NCBI GenBank assembly: GCA_903847415.1
Contig: CAINDR010000017.1
Span: 1-40,966, forward strand
DNA length: 40,966 bases
Reading direction: 5' to 3'
Origin: Candidatus Falkowiibacteriota bacterium
GTDB taxonomy: Bacteria; Patescibacteriota; Patescibacteriia; Patescibacteriales; UBA12465
Each line of letters starts with the position of its first letter. Positions within the stretch are counted from its first letter, which is position 1. Positions 21,087 through 29,612 of the stretch are shown here, piece by piece. The translations under genes and the position numbers were made by a program. The notes beneath the pieces were generated by a model. The model was not told where the DNA came from and did not search any database. It saw only the letters and a list, made by a program, of their open reading frames with translations.

Positions 21087-24000
21087 ATGTTTAAATTACG
21101 CAAAAGTTTGACTGTTGGCGTGATGGCATTAACTGTTTTTGTAATGAGTGGCATGGGATCTTTGGTCTCCGCTGCTTCTGCTCAACCTGGCGATTTAGTT
21201 AAGGCTGCAGGTGCAAAGACTGTTTATTACCTCGGTTCTGACAGCAAATTGTACAATATCCCAAATGAAGGTACTTACTTCTCTTGGTATAAGGATTGGA
21301 GCGGTGTTATCACTGTTTCAGTTAACGACTTAAATTCTTATGGCAACGGCATCCCTGCTGGATTCGTTACTATGAGACCAGGTACTAACTTGGTACAACG
21401 CGATGTTACTACTGATTCTACTGTTTATGCAGTTGAACCAAATGGTACTCTTCGCAAAATTGAGACTGCTAACGCAATTGCTCTCTATGGTTCAACTTGG
21501 GCTAAGAAAGTGACTAAAGTGTCTGATCAAAATTTTGTTTCATACACAGTTGGCGCTCCATTACCAACAGGTCAATATCCAGTAGGTTCTTTATTAAAGA
21601 AAACCACTGGTGCTAACTTGTATTACTTCGATGGCGTAAACTATCGCCTCGTTGCTTCTGAAGCTGCTTTCAATGCAAATCGTTTCAATGCAAAGTATGT
21701 TGTAAAAACTAGCATGAATTTCACTGCTGGTGGTAACGACATCACTGGTATGGAATCTGCTTTGATCAACGCTGCTCAGAATGGTGGCACTATCGTTACT
21801 CCTCCAGTTGTTGTAACTTCTTCTGGCGTAACAGTTGCTTTGAATGCTAACACTCCAGTCGCCACAACCATCCCAACTGGTTCACCTGCTTCTTTTTTTG
21901 CTGTTAATTTGACCGCTGCTAATGATGGCGCTGTTAATATTTCCGGCTTAAAATTGACAGCTTATGAATTAGGTGATGCTTTGAATATCGATGATGTAAC
22001 TATCTATGATGGTGCTGTTAAAATTGGTAATTCCAAGAATGTAAATTCTGACAGAGAAGTTATCTTTACATTTGCTTCTCCAATCGCTATTGCTGCTGGC
22101 ACAACAAAGACTTTAACCGTCAAGGCCACAGCTGCTCAACCTGGAGATTACGCTTTGGGTATTGCAAAAGCTTCTGACGTGACTGCGTCTAGCGCTTCTG
22201 TTAATGGCTCTTTTTCTTCCCCAATTCGTGGTAATAAAATAACTTCCGTTACTTCTACTAATGTTGGTTATTTAGAAATTACTAACACACCTGACGCAAC
22301 CGCAGCTAATGCTAACTTTGGTGATGACAGTGTTTTATTGGCCGGCTTCAATTTGAAGGCAACCAACGAAACAGCTCTAGTTAACTCTGTTAGATTTAAG
22401 AATAATGGTACTAACATTGCTGACATTGTTTCTAACTTAAAGTTAGTTATTGATGGAAACGAAGTTTCTACCGGTTCTTATACTAACGGATACGTGACTT
22501 TCTCCTTGAATAATTTCAAAATCGAAAAGAACATGTCTGTTAACCTAGAAGTTCGTGGTGATATGGGTACTACAAATGTCAACGATACAGTAAATCTTTA
22601 CATTAAAGATCGTTCTGATATCATGGCCGTTGGTGCTACTTACGGCTACGATTTGCAACTCGCATCAACAAGTTACACCAAATTTGATACTGGAGCTGAA
22701 GGTATTACCGTTACTTTGAAAACCAGCGATTTTGCAATCGACATGGACAAGGCAGCTACTCCATCTAAGGATGTAAAAGCTGGTGATACCAGTGTTGTTT
22801 TAGCTACTCTTTCCTTTAAGACAAATGGCGAAAATGCCACTATTAAAGAAATCAAGGGTGCTAATAAATTCACCATCACTGGCACAGGTTTGACTTTAGA
22901 CGAAGTAAAGAACGTAAGAATGGTTGACTTGGTGACAGGTGCCACTTATGATCTTGATGCATCTATTGTTGCTGGACGTTACGATCTGACTTTATCTGAT
23001 GAAATCTCATTAGTTAAGGGTGTTATGAAAAAGTTTGCCGTTAAAGCAGACTTGAACGACACAACTGGCAGCGAAATTGATGCCAACGACACCTTGAAGG
23101 TTAATTTGGATGCTTCTGGCATGACCGTAACTGGTGATGTCTCAAATTCTAGCATCACAGTTATTACTCCAAGTTCAGTTTCTGGTTCTTTGATGACTGT
23201 TAAAGCCGCTTCTTTGACTTCTAATGTAACTAATATGACAGCAAAAACTGTTGTTACTGGTTCTTCCGATGTTGAAGTTTATGCTGCTAAATTAAAAACA
23301 GGTGCAGCTGATGGAGTTAAATTGAATTCCGTCAAGTTTACTACTACAGCTAATAATCAATTAGCTTTTAGTGACAACAACATTACTAAATTAGATTTGT
23401 ATGTTGATGGTAAATTGTTAAAATCTGTTTCCAACAATATTGTAGAAGCAACCGCTGGCACAAAGGGAACTATTACTTTTAATTCCTTAAATGACAACGA
23501 AATTTTAGCGAATAAAGAGGTTAATTTGGTTGTTAAGGCTACTTTTTCCTCCAACTTCACTAACGCTGGTACATTTAATCTAGAGTTAGCTGCTGCTGGT
23601 GATATGATTGTTAGATCAAAAACTGGTAGCAAAACAGTAACCGTGACTGGCGGCATCACAGGTGGTGCTCGTGCAGTTACATTGGCGAGTGTTGGTACTT
23701 TGAAAGTTGAATTACTTACAACTGATACCAAAACTAACCAGGATCAGTACATTTTAGCTGGTGCAACAAGTACTTCTAAATACTTGGGTGAATTGAAGTT
23801 CACTACCGCCAACGAGCCAATCACAGTTAAAACTTTGACTTTGACTCAGTTAGGTTCAGCTAGAAGTTCTGATATTGCTGAAGTCAGATTAGTTAAGGCT
23901 GATGGCACAACTGTTATCTCTAAGTCCGCTGAAGCTAATGGTGATATCGTTTTTGATACCTTTGAAATAACTTTTGAAGCTGATAAATCAACATCTTTGT

Positions 24001-24701
24001 TTGTTGCTGTTATCGCTAAGGGTATTAATGCAGAAAACGATGCTTCTGCTACTGGCATTCAGGGTAGAACTAACCAATTTAATTTGTCTGCCGCTGCTAT
24101 CACAGCCAAGGGTGCTCTTTCTAGCACTGACATTGTCATGACCGGAATCAACACTATCGCCGCTGATAACCAATGGGATAATGACGCCACAACAAAAACT
24201 TTTGTTACTTCTGGCGTTGTTCTTAATACAATTACCTCAGCTATGGGTAATGGTAAATTATCTTCCGGAAGACAGGATATTGGTAAATACACTTTAACAT
24301 TCGAACATGGTGCTAATAGGGTGTCTAACAATGACGCTTATTTAGCTCAATTGGATTATCTTAAAGTATCCGTGAACGAAAGTGGTGCTACTACAACCAA
24401 TTATTCCTTGAGAGTTGAAGGTACAAACCGTGAAGTTGCGGATTCAGCAACTGCTGGCGTTTGGACCAATACTGAATTACAGAACGCTACAACTGGTTTG
24501 TTGAATACAGCTAAATTAGACAATTCCGTTGTCTTGGTTGTAAGTGCTGATGTCGCAATCGATTCAGCTGCTAATAACTACAGTGTGCAAACAAGAATTG
24601 CAGACCTCAATGGTACTGGCAATGATGATCTACGTTTCAGTAGTTTAGTAAACATGTATTTGCCTTACACCAGTGTTACTGGTGCAAATTTAACCAACTA
24701 A
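21087..24701 (+). CDS. Large secreted surface (S-layer-like) protein
   Basis: 1204 residues from the ATG at 21087 (a TTG at 21048 would add a non-signal stretch). Signal peptide 1-32, cleavage near VSAAS-AQ. Residues 35-220 hold repeats of a short YYL.SD.KLY.IP / VYAVEPNGTLRKI / LYYFDGVNYRLV unit, seen in Patescibacteria surface proteins. The rest is about eight beta-sandwich repeats, rich in Thr, Ala, Asn, Val and Asp, of about 110-120 residues, with a recurring pattern of A-G-x-T-S/T-x-x-L and N-x-x-D-x-x-x-K-L-x-x. There is no membrane anchor at the end. C-ending codons appear more frequent than in neighbours (by eye), as expected for high expression. A structured leader precedes and a strong terminator follows. 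Surface-layer role inferred. Confidence 0.8.
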   Translation: MFKLRKSLTVGVMALTVFVMSGMGSLVSAASAQPGDLVKAAGAKTVYYLGSDSKLYNIPNEGTYFSWYKDWSGVITVSVNDLNSYGNGIPAGFVTMRPGTNLVQRDVTTDSTVYAVEPNGTLRKIETANAIALYGSTWAKKVTKVSDQNFVSYTVGAPLPTGQYPVGSLLKKTTGANLYYFDGVNYRLVASEAAFNANRFNAKYVVKTSMNFTAGGNDITGMESALINAAQNGGTIVTPPVVVTSSGVTVALNANTPVATTIPTGSPASFFAVNLTAANDGAVNISGLKLTAYELGDALNIDDVTIYDGAVKIGNSKNVNSDREVIFTFASPIAIAAGTTKTLTVKATAAQPGDYALGIAKASDVTASSASVNGSFSSPIRGNKITSVTSTNVGYLEITNTPDATAANANFGDDSVLLAGFNLKATNETALVNSVRFKNNGTNIADIVSNLKLVIDGNEVSTGSYTNGYVTFSLNNFKIEKNMSVNLEVRGDMGTTNVNDTVNLYIKDRSDIMAVGATYGYDLQLASTSYTKFDTGAEGITVTLKTSDFAIDMDKAATPSKDVKAGDTSVVLATLSFKTNGENATIKEIKGANKFTITGTGLTLDEVKNVRMVDLVTGATYDLDASIVAGRYDLTLSDEISLVKGVMKKFAVKADLNDTTGSEIDANDTLKVNLDASGMTVTGDVSNSSITVITPSSVSGSLMTVKAASLTSNVTNMTAKTVVTGSSDVEVYAAKLKTGAADGVKLNSVKFTTTANNQLAFSDNNITKLDLYVDGKLLKSVSNNIVEATAGTKGTITFNSLNDNEILANKEVNLVVKATFSSNFTNAGTFNLELAAAGDMIVRSKTGSKTVTVTGGITGGARAVTLASVGTLKVELLTTDTKTNQDQYILAGATSTSKYLGELKFTTANEPITVKTLTLTQLGSARSSDIAEVRLVKADGTTVISKSAEANGDIVFDTFEITFEADKSTSLFVAVIAKGINAENDASATGIQGRTNQFNLSAAAITAKGALSSTDIVMTGINTIAADNQWDNDATTKTFVTSGVVLNTITSAMGNGKLSSGRQDIGKYTLTFEHGANRVSNNDAYLAQLDYLKVSVNESGATTTNYSLRVEGTNREVADSATAGVWTNTELQNATTGLLNTAKLDNSVVLVVSADVAIDSAANNYSVQTRIADLNGTGNDDLRFSSLVNMYLPYTSVTGANLTN

Positions 24702-24727
24702 TTCTAGTTGTTTAAAAGGTGAAAAGC

Positions 24728-24756
24728 AAAGAGCCCCCGCAAGGGGGCTCTTTTGT
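24728..24756 (+). terminator. Strong terminator of the surface-protein gene
   Basis: GAGCCCCC (24731-24738), GCAA loop, GGGGGCTC (24743-24750), extended by AAA/TTT, followed by TTTT. Confidence 0.95.
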
Positions 24757-24820
24757 TATATACGACTTTTTTCGGAAGGGATTGAAGGCAATTTCTTTTT
24801 TACCTCGTATCTATAATCTA

Positions 24821-24882
24821 TTAGTAAATAGTTTATCTTTCTTTTTATAAAATAAGACTATTAATATTTAGTTTGATTATTT
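24821..24882 (+). repeat. Direct repeat A, left flank of the KilA-N island
   Basis: About 62 bases starting TTAGTAAATA, about 80% identical to repeat B at 25992-26054 in the same orientation. Shared blocks include TTAGTAAATA, TTTATCTT, TAAAAT and AGACTATTAATA. It ends at the ATG of the broken KilA-N gene, so it also serves as that gene's promoter region. Confidence 0.75.
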
Positions 24883-24883
24883 T

Positions 24884-25669
24884 ATGAAGAATAAGAAAAT
24901 AATGGTGCTAGGGTTTGAAGTCAATTCTCTTACCGACATGCTAAAAGCAAAAGACGGGGATTTCTATATAGCAGACTGGCTTCGTAATAGAAATACGATT
25001 GAATTTCTAGGTATTTGGGAACAGGCAAATAACCCTAAGTTTAATTATGGCGAATTCGCCATAATTAAAAGTCTAGTTGGCTTGAATAGCTATAAAATAA
25101 GCGTAAAAGAATAGCAAAATAAAACTAGAGCAATCGGCTTACGAGCCATTGCTGGAAGATATGGAGCAACTTATGCTAATAAAGATATAGCTTTTGAATT
25201 TGGAATGTTGATTAGTCCTGAATTTAAAATATATCTAATTAAAGAGTTTCAACGTTTAAAAAAGGAAGAAAATGAGAAATTATCACTCGGTTGGGATGTT
25301 AAAAGAATGTTAACCAAAATTAATTACAAGATACATACAGATGCCATTAAGGAAAGCATTATTTTGCCCTCAAAATTGTTGGCAGGCGAAATATTAGAAA
25401 CTTACGCCAACGAAGCTGATGTTTTAAATAAAGCCCTTTTTGGTGTAACAGCAGCTGAATGGAAAAGTGAAAACAGAAATAAAAAAGGTAATATGCGAGA
25501 TTACGCTGATGTGGCACAATTGGTTTGCTTGGCAAATTTAGAAAGTCTTAACGCTGAATTTATTAAAAACAAATTGACTCAGAAAGATCGTTTAGTAAAA
25601 CTAAATGAAATTGCAATTTGGCAAATGAGGTCATTGCTAAATAATATTAGCGTTGACCGGTTGGAGTAG
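24884..25669 (+). pseudogene. KilA-N domain protein gene interrupted by one in-frame TAG
   Basis: Codons 1-76 encode the first half of a KilA-N DNA-binding domain (ADWLRNRNTIEFLGIWEQ, FNYGEFAIIKS). A TAG at 25112-25114 stops it, yet the same frame continues without another stop: QNKTRAIGLRAIAGRYG, then KDIAFEFGMLISPEFK and a C-terminal region of about 150 residues to 25669. The usual family sequence has Trp where the TAG is (SVKEW), so TGG to TAG is likely. Everything else looks intact, so the mutation is recent, or the TAG is read through. KilA-N proteins occur in phages and in bacterial accessory loci as DNA-binding proteins. A start at 25205 could make a C-terminal fragment. Confidence 0.88.
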
Positions 25670-25729
25670 AATGTTTGTGTAAGGGGAAAGAGGAATAAAC
25701 TAAAAAAAATTTTAAGATAGATAATAAAC

Positions 25730-25757
25730 AAAAATCCGCCTATTGGCGGATTTTTGA
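25730..25757 (+). terminator. Terminator after the KilA-N gene
   Basis: AAAAATCCGCC (25730-25740), TATT loop, GGCGGATTTTT (25745-25755); perfect arms with a T-run. Confidence 0.93.
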
Positions 25758-25774
25758 GATATGTGATTGTCTTG

Positions 25775-25906
25775 TGTGGTTACAAATTATTTGACCAGGC
25801 TTAACTATACTATTATAGCAAGTTGATGGTGATAGTCAACTGGCTGTGGACCCGAAGAGAATTGGACTCTTAAGACGCAGATGTTAAGCCTGGTCTTGTA
25901 ACCATA
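25775..25906. other. Multi-branched structured element closed by a 22-bp stem
   Basis: Outer arms GGTTACAA (25778-25785) and TTGTAACC (25896-25903); then GACCAGGCTTAAC (25793-25805) and GTTAAGCCTGGTC (25883-25895), perfect. A 7-base bulge lies on the left. Inside are two hairpins, AGTTGA/TCAACT (25821-25826, 25836-25841) and AAGAG/CTCTT (25855-25859, 25867-25871). The whole is a three-way junction. It could be an RNA, a replication or recombination site, or a folded end of a mobile unit. No coding potential seen. Confidence 0.72.
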
Positions 25907-25912
25907 CCGGGC

Positions 25913-25930
25913 CCATAGCAGTAATTATGG
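25913..25930. repeat. Small inverted repeat after the structured element
   Basis: CCATA (25913-25917) and TATGG (25926-25930) with an 8-base loop. Weak. Confidence 0.3.
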
Positions 25931-25959
25931 CATAGGGTTAATAAATAATTTGTAAGCGG

Positions 25960-25969
25960 TTAGTAAATA
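25960..25969 (+). repeat. Extra copy of the TTAGTAAATA block
   Basis: TTAGTAAATA, the first ten bases of repeats A and B, occurs again here, 32 bases before repeat B. Three copies in 1.2 kb suggest a protein-binding sequence rather than chance, though the window is AT-rich. Confidence 0.45.
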
Positions 25970-25991
25970 TATTATCAAGGCAAATTTTTCC

Positions 25992-26054
25992 TTAGTAAAT
26001 AATTTATCTTCTTATGGCTAAAATTAGACTATTAATAAATTAGTCTGATTTTTT
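25992..26054 (+). repeat. Direct repeat B, right flank of the KilA-N island
   Basis: Partner of repeat A at 24821-24882. Differences are scattered substitutions and two small indels. Length about 62 bases is too long for a target-site duplication of a simple IS, so recombination or integration between homologous flanks is more likely. Confidence 0.75.
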
Positions 26055-26085
26055 AGAAATTTAGAATAACTTTTTTTGAAATCAT

Positions 26086-26114
26086 TTCACGTCTCTCAAA
26101 ATAAATGTTATAAT
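26086..26114 (+). promoter_or_regulatory. Extended -10 promoter of the CARDB-like gene
   Basis: TTCACG (26086-26091), 17-bp spacer ending in TGT, TATAAT (26109-26114). A 13-bp palindrome TGAAAT-C-ATTTCA covers 26077-26089 at the -35, a possible operator. Confidence 0.7.
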
Positions 26115-26155
26115 TAAATTATCAATAACTCGATAATCTTAATTCCATTATCAAT

Positions 26156-27163
26156 ATGAAAAAATCTTTTGTGATCATCATCCCAGGATTGGTGCTTTCA
26201 CTTTTTGTGAGTGTCTCAATCGTTGCTGCTGCCGGAACAGCCAGTTCAACAGTCGAAATTAATCCAGTTTCTGCGCCAGAAGTTTTGGCTAGCACCACTT
26301 CTTCTCAGGGTTCAAGTACCGCCCCGATTGTCCCACCAGTTGCGCCACCAGTGGCGGTTAATCCAGGAGCAGTGATGGCTCAACCTTTGCCGGATTTTCA
26401 GATTGAAGCAGTGACAATTAAAGCATCAGAAACTGATTCAAAGATTCTTAATTATTATGCCACCATTGTTAATCGTGGTAGTGATTTTATAATTACCTCA
26501 AACTCCCTTGGTTTATCATTTAGAAATGCTTCCAACGATAATAATGCTGAAAATTCCTCTTATTTCGCAGTTGGTACCGCTGGTGATACTTTTGCCAGGG
26601 AACAGAAAATGAACATTGGCCCCCTCCTTCCAGTTTTAACTGGCAGTCGCTTAGTGAGAGTGGTCATCAACCCACTTTTAACTGTTGCTGAAAAGAAATA
26701 TGATAACAATTATTTTGAGCAAGAAGTTGCTGATCAAAATAGTACCTCCACTCCTTTCGTGAGTACTTCTACTTCATCAATTTCCACTAGCACTTTGCAA
26801 TCAACCAGCACCGCTCCGGTTGCCCCAAAAGTGGACATCAAAAAAGAAGCTCTTCTAGTTTCTCAAAGTGGTTCTTCAGTTGATAAATTAACTGCGTTGG
26901 TCAAGGAATTAAAAGTAGTGAGAAATAATCAGTTAATGACTGACAATTTGAAAAAATTCACTGAAATTCTCAGAAAGCAATTCCCAAAAGAAGCAATTGC
27001 TAAGATTTATGCGATTAATAATTTTGTGACCTATGGAACTCCCAGTACTGTTAAGTTAGCGCCAAAAGACCGTTTCAATTTGGTGTCTGCTTTTGTGAAG
27101 ACTAACAAAAAATTACCAAGCTCAGAAACAGATTGGGCAAAGGTTTTGACCGCAAAAAAATAA
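26156..27163 (+). CDS. Secreted CARDB-like protein with Ser/Thr linkers
   Basis: 335 residues. Signal peptide 1-26 (KKSFVIIIPGLVLSLFVS, cleavage near VAAA-G). Residues 30-75 are a Ser/Thr/Pro linker; 76-195 fit a CARDB-type beta-sandwich adhesion domain (LPDFQIEAVTIKAS...NYYATIVNRGSD...KKYDNNYFE); 196-225 are another STST linker; 235-335 form a helical end that resembles a peptidoglycan-binding-like module (FTEILRKQFP, KLAPKDRFNLVSAFVKT). It is likely at the cell surface. The STST linkers recur in other secreted proteins of the window. Monocistronic. Confidence 0.72.
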   Translation: MKKSFVIIIPGLVLSLFVSVSIVAAAGTASSTVEINPVSAPEVLASTTSSQGSSTAPIVPPVAPPVAVNPGAVMAQPLPDFQIEAVTIKASETDSKILNYYATIVNRGSDFIITSNSLGLSFRNASNDNNAENSSYFAVGTAGDTFAREQKMNIGPLLPVLTGSRLVRVVINPLLTVAEKKYDNNYFEQEVADQNSTSTPFVSTSTSSISTSTLQSTSTAPVAPKVDIKKEALLVSQSGSSVDKLTALVKELKVVRNNQLMTDNLKKFTEILRKQFPKEAIAKIYAINNFVTYGTPSTVKLAPKDRFNLVSAFVKTNKKLPSSETDWAKVLTAKK

Positions 27164-27190
27164 TTAGTTCAAAATTAAAATAAATTCTTC

Positions 27191-27219
27191 AAAAGATGCT
27201 GAAACCAGCATCTTTTGTT
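27191..27219 (+). terminator. Terminator of the CARDB-like gene
   Basis: AAAAGATGCTG (27191-27201), AAAC loop, CAGCATCTTTT (27206-27216), then GTTT. Confidence 0.9.
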
Positions 27220-27246
27220 TACTGTCTAGATTTTTCATGCTAAAAT
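27218..27246 (+). promoter_or_regulatory. Promoter of the O-antigen ligase-like gene
   Basis: TTTACT (27218-27223), 17-bp spacer, TAAAAT (27241-27246); leader of about 25 nt. Confidence 0.62.
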
Positions 27247-27277
27247 AAAGAAAAATTAAAGTTAATAATTATAATCT

Positions 27278-29515
27278 ATGTCTAGTAAAAACTATTTACG
27301 TCTTTTGCAGATTGGAGTCATTGGCTCACTCTTAGTCGTATTTTTTGTGTTTTCTAATTTATTATTTCCCTTTATTTCCTCGAAACAGATTTCCTTTAAT
27401 CTTTTAATGGAATTTCTCCTTCCTTTTTATCTAATTTTAATGCTGAAGGCCCCTGAACTTCGTCCTCGTCGCAGTTTGATAATTTATGGGCTAATTGCTT
27501 ATTTAGCAGTGATTTTGCTTACTTGTTTTACTGGAGTTGATTTTAATCTTAGTTTTTGGGGCAATACTGAAAGAATGCTTGGTTTTTTTCATGTCTTTCA
27601 TTTCTTTTTGCTCTATCTCTATCTTGTTACTGCTTTTCGTGATCGCGAATCTTGGTCGGGATTGTTAGTTTCATCGGTAGTGATTGCCATTTTGGAATCA
27701 CTAAAGGTTTTGAGTGGTATTGCTTATGGAACAATTGGTAACACGGCTTATGTGAGCGGTTATTTAATTTTTAATCTTTATTTTTCAGCTATTTTATTAG
27801 TAAGAACCAAGGATAAGAATTTGCGTTGGCTTTGGATTTTGCCAATGATTTTAATGCTGTTTGCTTTCAATAAAACAAATACCTCTGGAGCAATTATTGG
27901 CTTGGGAATTAGTATTTTAGCGGCGACCTTCTTGATTGGTATTTTTGCGAAAGCGAAGAAAATTAGACGTGGTTCTTTGTTAGTTTTTGGTACTTTATTG
28001 CTAGGAGTAATTATCTTGTTTTCTCAATGGCAACAACCTTGGTTCCAGGAGAATCGTCGCTTGCAGAATCTTACTTCCAAAAAAAGCACTTTTCAGACCC
28101 GTTTAGTTTCTTGGGAGGGAGCAGTGAAGGATTTCAAGAATCATCCTTGGTTAGGGGTTGGTTTTGGTAATTATGCTGACGTTTTTGATCGGCAATTTAA
28201 TTCCCGTTTTTATGATTATTCTCGGGGGGAAACTTATTTTGATCGTGCTCACAACAATATTTTAGACATCATTTCCACCACTGGAGTAATCGGTCTTTTG
28301 GCTTACTTGAGTATTTTCTTTTTTGCAATTCGGGAGCTCTGGAAAACCTTAAGAACAGGAAACTCTCATGTTGGTTGGAATAATGAGGGGCGAGAAAATA
28401 TTGAGGTTATTTTGTTGTTTTGTTTATTAATTGCTTATTTTATTCAAAATTTAGCAGTTTTTGATTCTTTAGTTACCTACGTTGGATTGATGATAACCCT
28501 GGCTTTGATTGCTTTTAATTATTCCAGATTGCAGCCAGGGGAAGAGCCAAAAAAATCTCGTCTTTCAACTGGTTGGGAGCTTGGTGGTTTAACGATTGGG
28601 TTGTTAATGATGCTGCTAATTGCTAATTATGGCAATTTAATGCCTTATCGAATTTTTTCTCAAACAATTCAGGCCTATTCCAAAATTTCTCAAGGACAAA
28701 TCTGGGAAGGTTACCAGGGCTATAAACAAGCTTTTAAAAATCCCCACCCCCTTGCTCGGGATTGCAAGACCACTTTTATTCGCTTGATTTCTTCCAATCC
28801 ACAAGCAGTCGCTACTTTGCCGGCAGAACAAATTGGTGAAATTATTAATTACGTTGTTCAGTTATCCGAAGAGAATTTAGCCGAGAACCCAAAAGATAGC
28901 TTAAAAAATTTAGAATTTGCTCAGTTGATGACCTTGGTGTCTCGTTTTCAGGTAAAAAATTCACCATCACAAAAAGAATATTACCAGAAAGCTTTGGGTG
29001 CTTTTGATCAATCGATTGCCTCTTCTCCTGGACGCGCAACTACTTATTTTGCTAAGAGTCAAATTTTAATTAACGAGGGTCGTTACCGGGAAGCTGAAGA
29101 ATTGATTAATTTTGGCATTACTTTAAATCCAAAATATCCTGAGGGTTATTGTCGTTTGTCAACTTTTTATTATTCTCAAAAAAAATCAAATGAAGCTCTA
29201 GCTAGTTTTAAAAAATGTGCAGAATTAGATGGATTAGAGTATGCAAATATTCCTAGTTTCTTAATGGATGCAGCCAGCTCTAGCGTTGCCGCGAAAGATT
29301 TTCCAGCAGCAATCAAATACACTGAGCGTTTAACAAAAATGATGCCCGGTGATTATCGCTTACAAATTAATCTCGCTCAAATCTATGAACGGGACGGACA
29401 ATACTCCAAAGCAATTGAAGCAGCCTTACTCGTGAAAGAACTTGAGCCAAGCTTGGCTAGTGATTCACTACTGTATATTAAACAATTAGAACAAAAAATT
29501 CTTTTTAGTAAATAA
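27278..29515 (+). CDS. O-antigen ligase/polymerase (Wzy/WaaL) family protein with C-terminal TPR repeats
   Basis: 745 residues. Residues 1-465 have about 11 membrane helices and the Wzy_C signature HPWLGVGFGNYADVF (near 287-301) followed by YFDRAHNNILDIISTTGVIGLL (317-338), whose RAHN His is typical of the ligase active loop. Residues about 530-740 are TPR-like helices (ATTYFAKSQILINEGRYREAEELINFG and similar), outside or at the membrane. Members transfer lipid-linked glycans onto acceptors such as lipid or protein, or polymerise them. With the sugar transferase and glycosyltransferases at 34619-38296 it may build the surface polysaccharide or glycosylate the S-layer-like protein. Substrate unknown. 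Confidence 0.88.
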   Translation: MSSKNYLRLLQIGVIGSLLVVFFVFSNLLFPFISSKQISFNLLMEFLLPFYLILMLKAPELRPRRSLIIYGLIAYLAVILLTCFTGVDFNLSFWGNTERMLGFFHVFHFFLLYLYLVTAFRDRESWSGLLVSSVVIAILESLKVLSGIAYGTIGNTAYVSGYLIFNLYFSAILLVRTKDKNLRWLWILPMILMLFAFNKTNTSGAIIGLGISILAATFLIGIFAKAKKIRRGSLLVFGTLLLGVIILFSQWQQPWFQENRRLQNLTSKKSTFQTRLVSWEGAVKDFKNHPWLGVGFGNYADVFDRQFNSRFYDYSRGETYFDRAHNNILDIISTTGVIGLLAYLSIFFFAIRELWKTLRTGNSHVGWNNEGRENIEVILLFCLLIAYFIQNLAVFDSLVTYVGLMITLALIAFNYSRLQPGEEPKKSRLSTGWELGGLTIGLLMMLLIANYGNLMPYRIFSQTIQAYSKISQGQIWEGYQGYKQAFKNPHPLARDCKTTFIRLISSNPQAVATLPAEQIGEIINYVVQLSEENLAENPKDSLKNLEFAQLMTLVSRFQVKNSPSQKEYYQKALGAFDQSIASSPGRATTYFAKSQILINEGRYREAEELINFGITLNPKYPEGYCRLSTFYYSQKKSNEALASFKKCAELDGLEYANIPSFLMDAASSSVAAKDFPAAIKYTERLTKMMPGDYRLQINLAQIYERDGQYSKAIEAALLVKELEPSLASDSLLYIKQLEQKILFSK

Positions 29516-29553
29516 TTTTTATTTCTTTTTGAACAATTAGAAAAAGTTTCTTT

Positions 29554-29588
29554 ATGCCTCCAGTGTTATGCTGGAGGCATCTTTTTTT
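29554..29588 (+). terminator. Terminator of the O-antigen ligase-like gene
   Basis: ATGCCTCCAG (29554-29563), 7-base loop, CTGGAGGCAT (29571-29580), followed by CTTTTTTT. An ATG at 29568 inside the loop cannot be a real start, so the next gene begins at 29613. Confidence 0.95.
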
Positions 29589-29612
29589 ATTTCGTTAACT
29601 ATTTCTAATTTT

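Noticed and set aside
25799-25889. Integron attC site, from GCTTAAC and GTTAAGC
   Set aside because: Both fit the R-box consensus, but the pairing extends outside the boxes and no L boxes lie inside; no integron integrase is in the window.
29568-29612. Upstream start for the anchored protein at 29613
   Set aside because: The ATG sits in the loop of a strong terminator hairpin.
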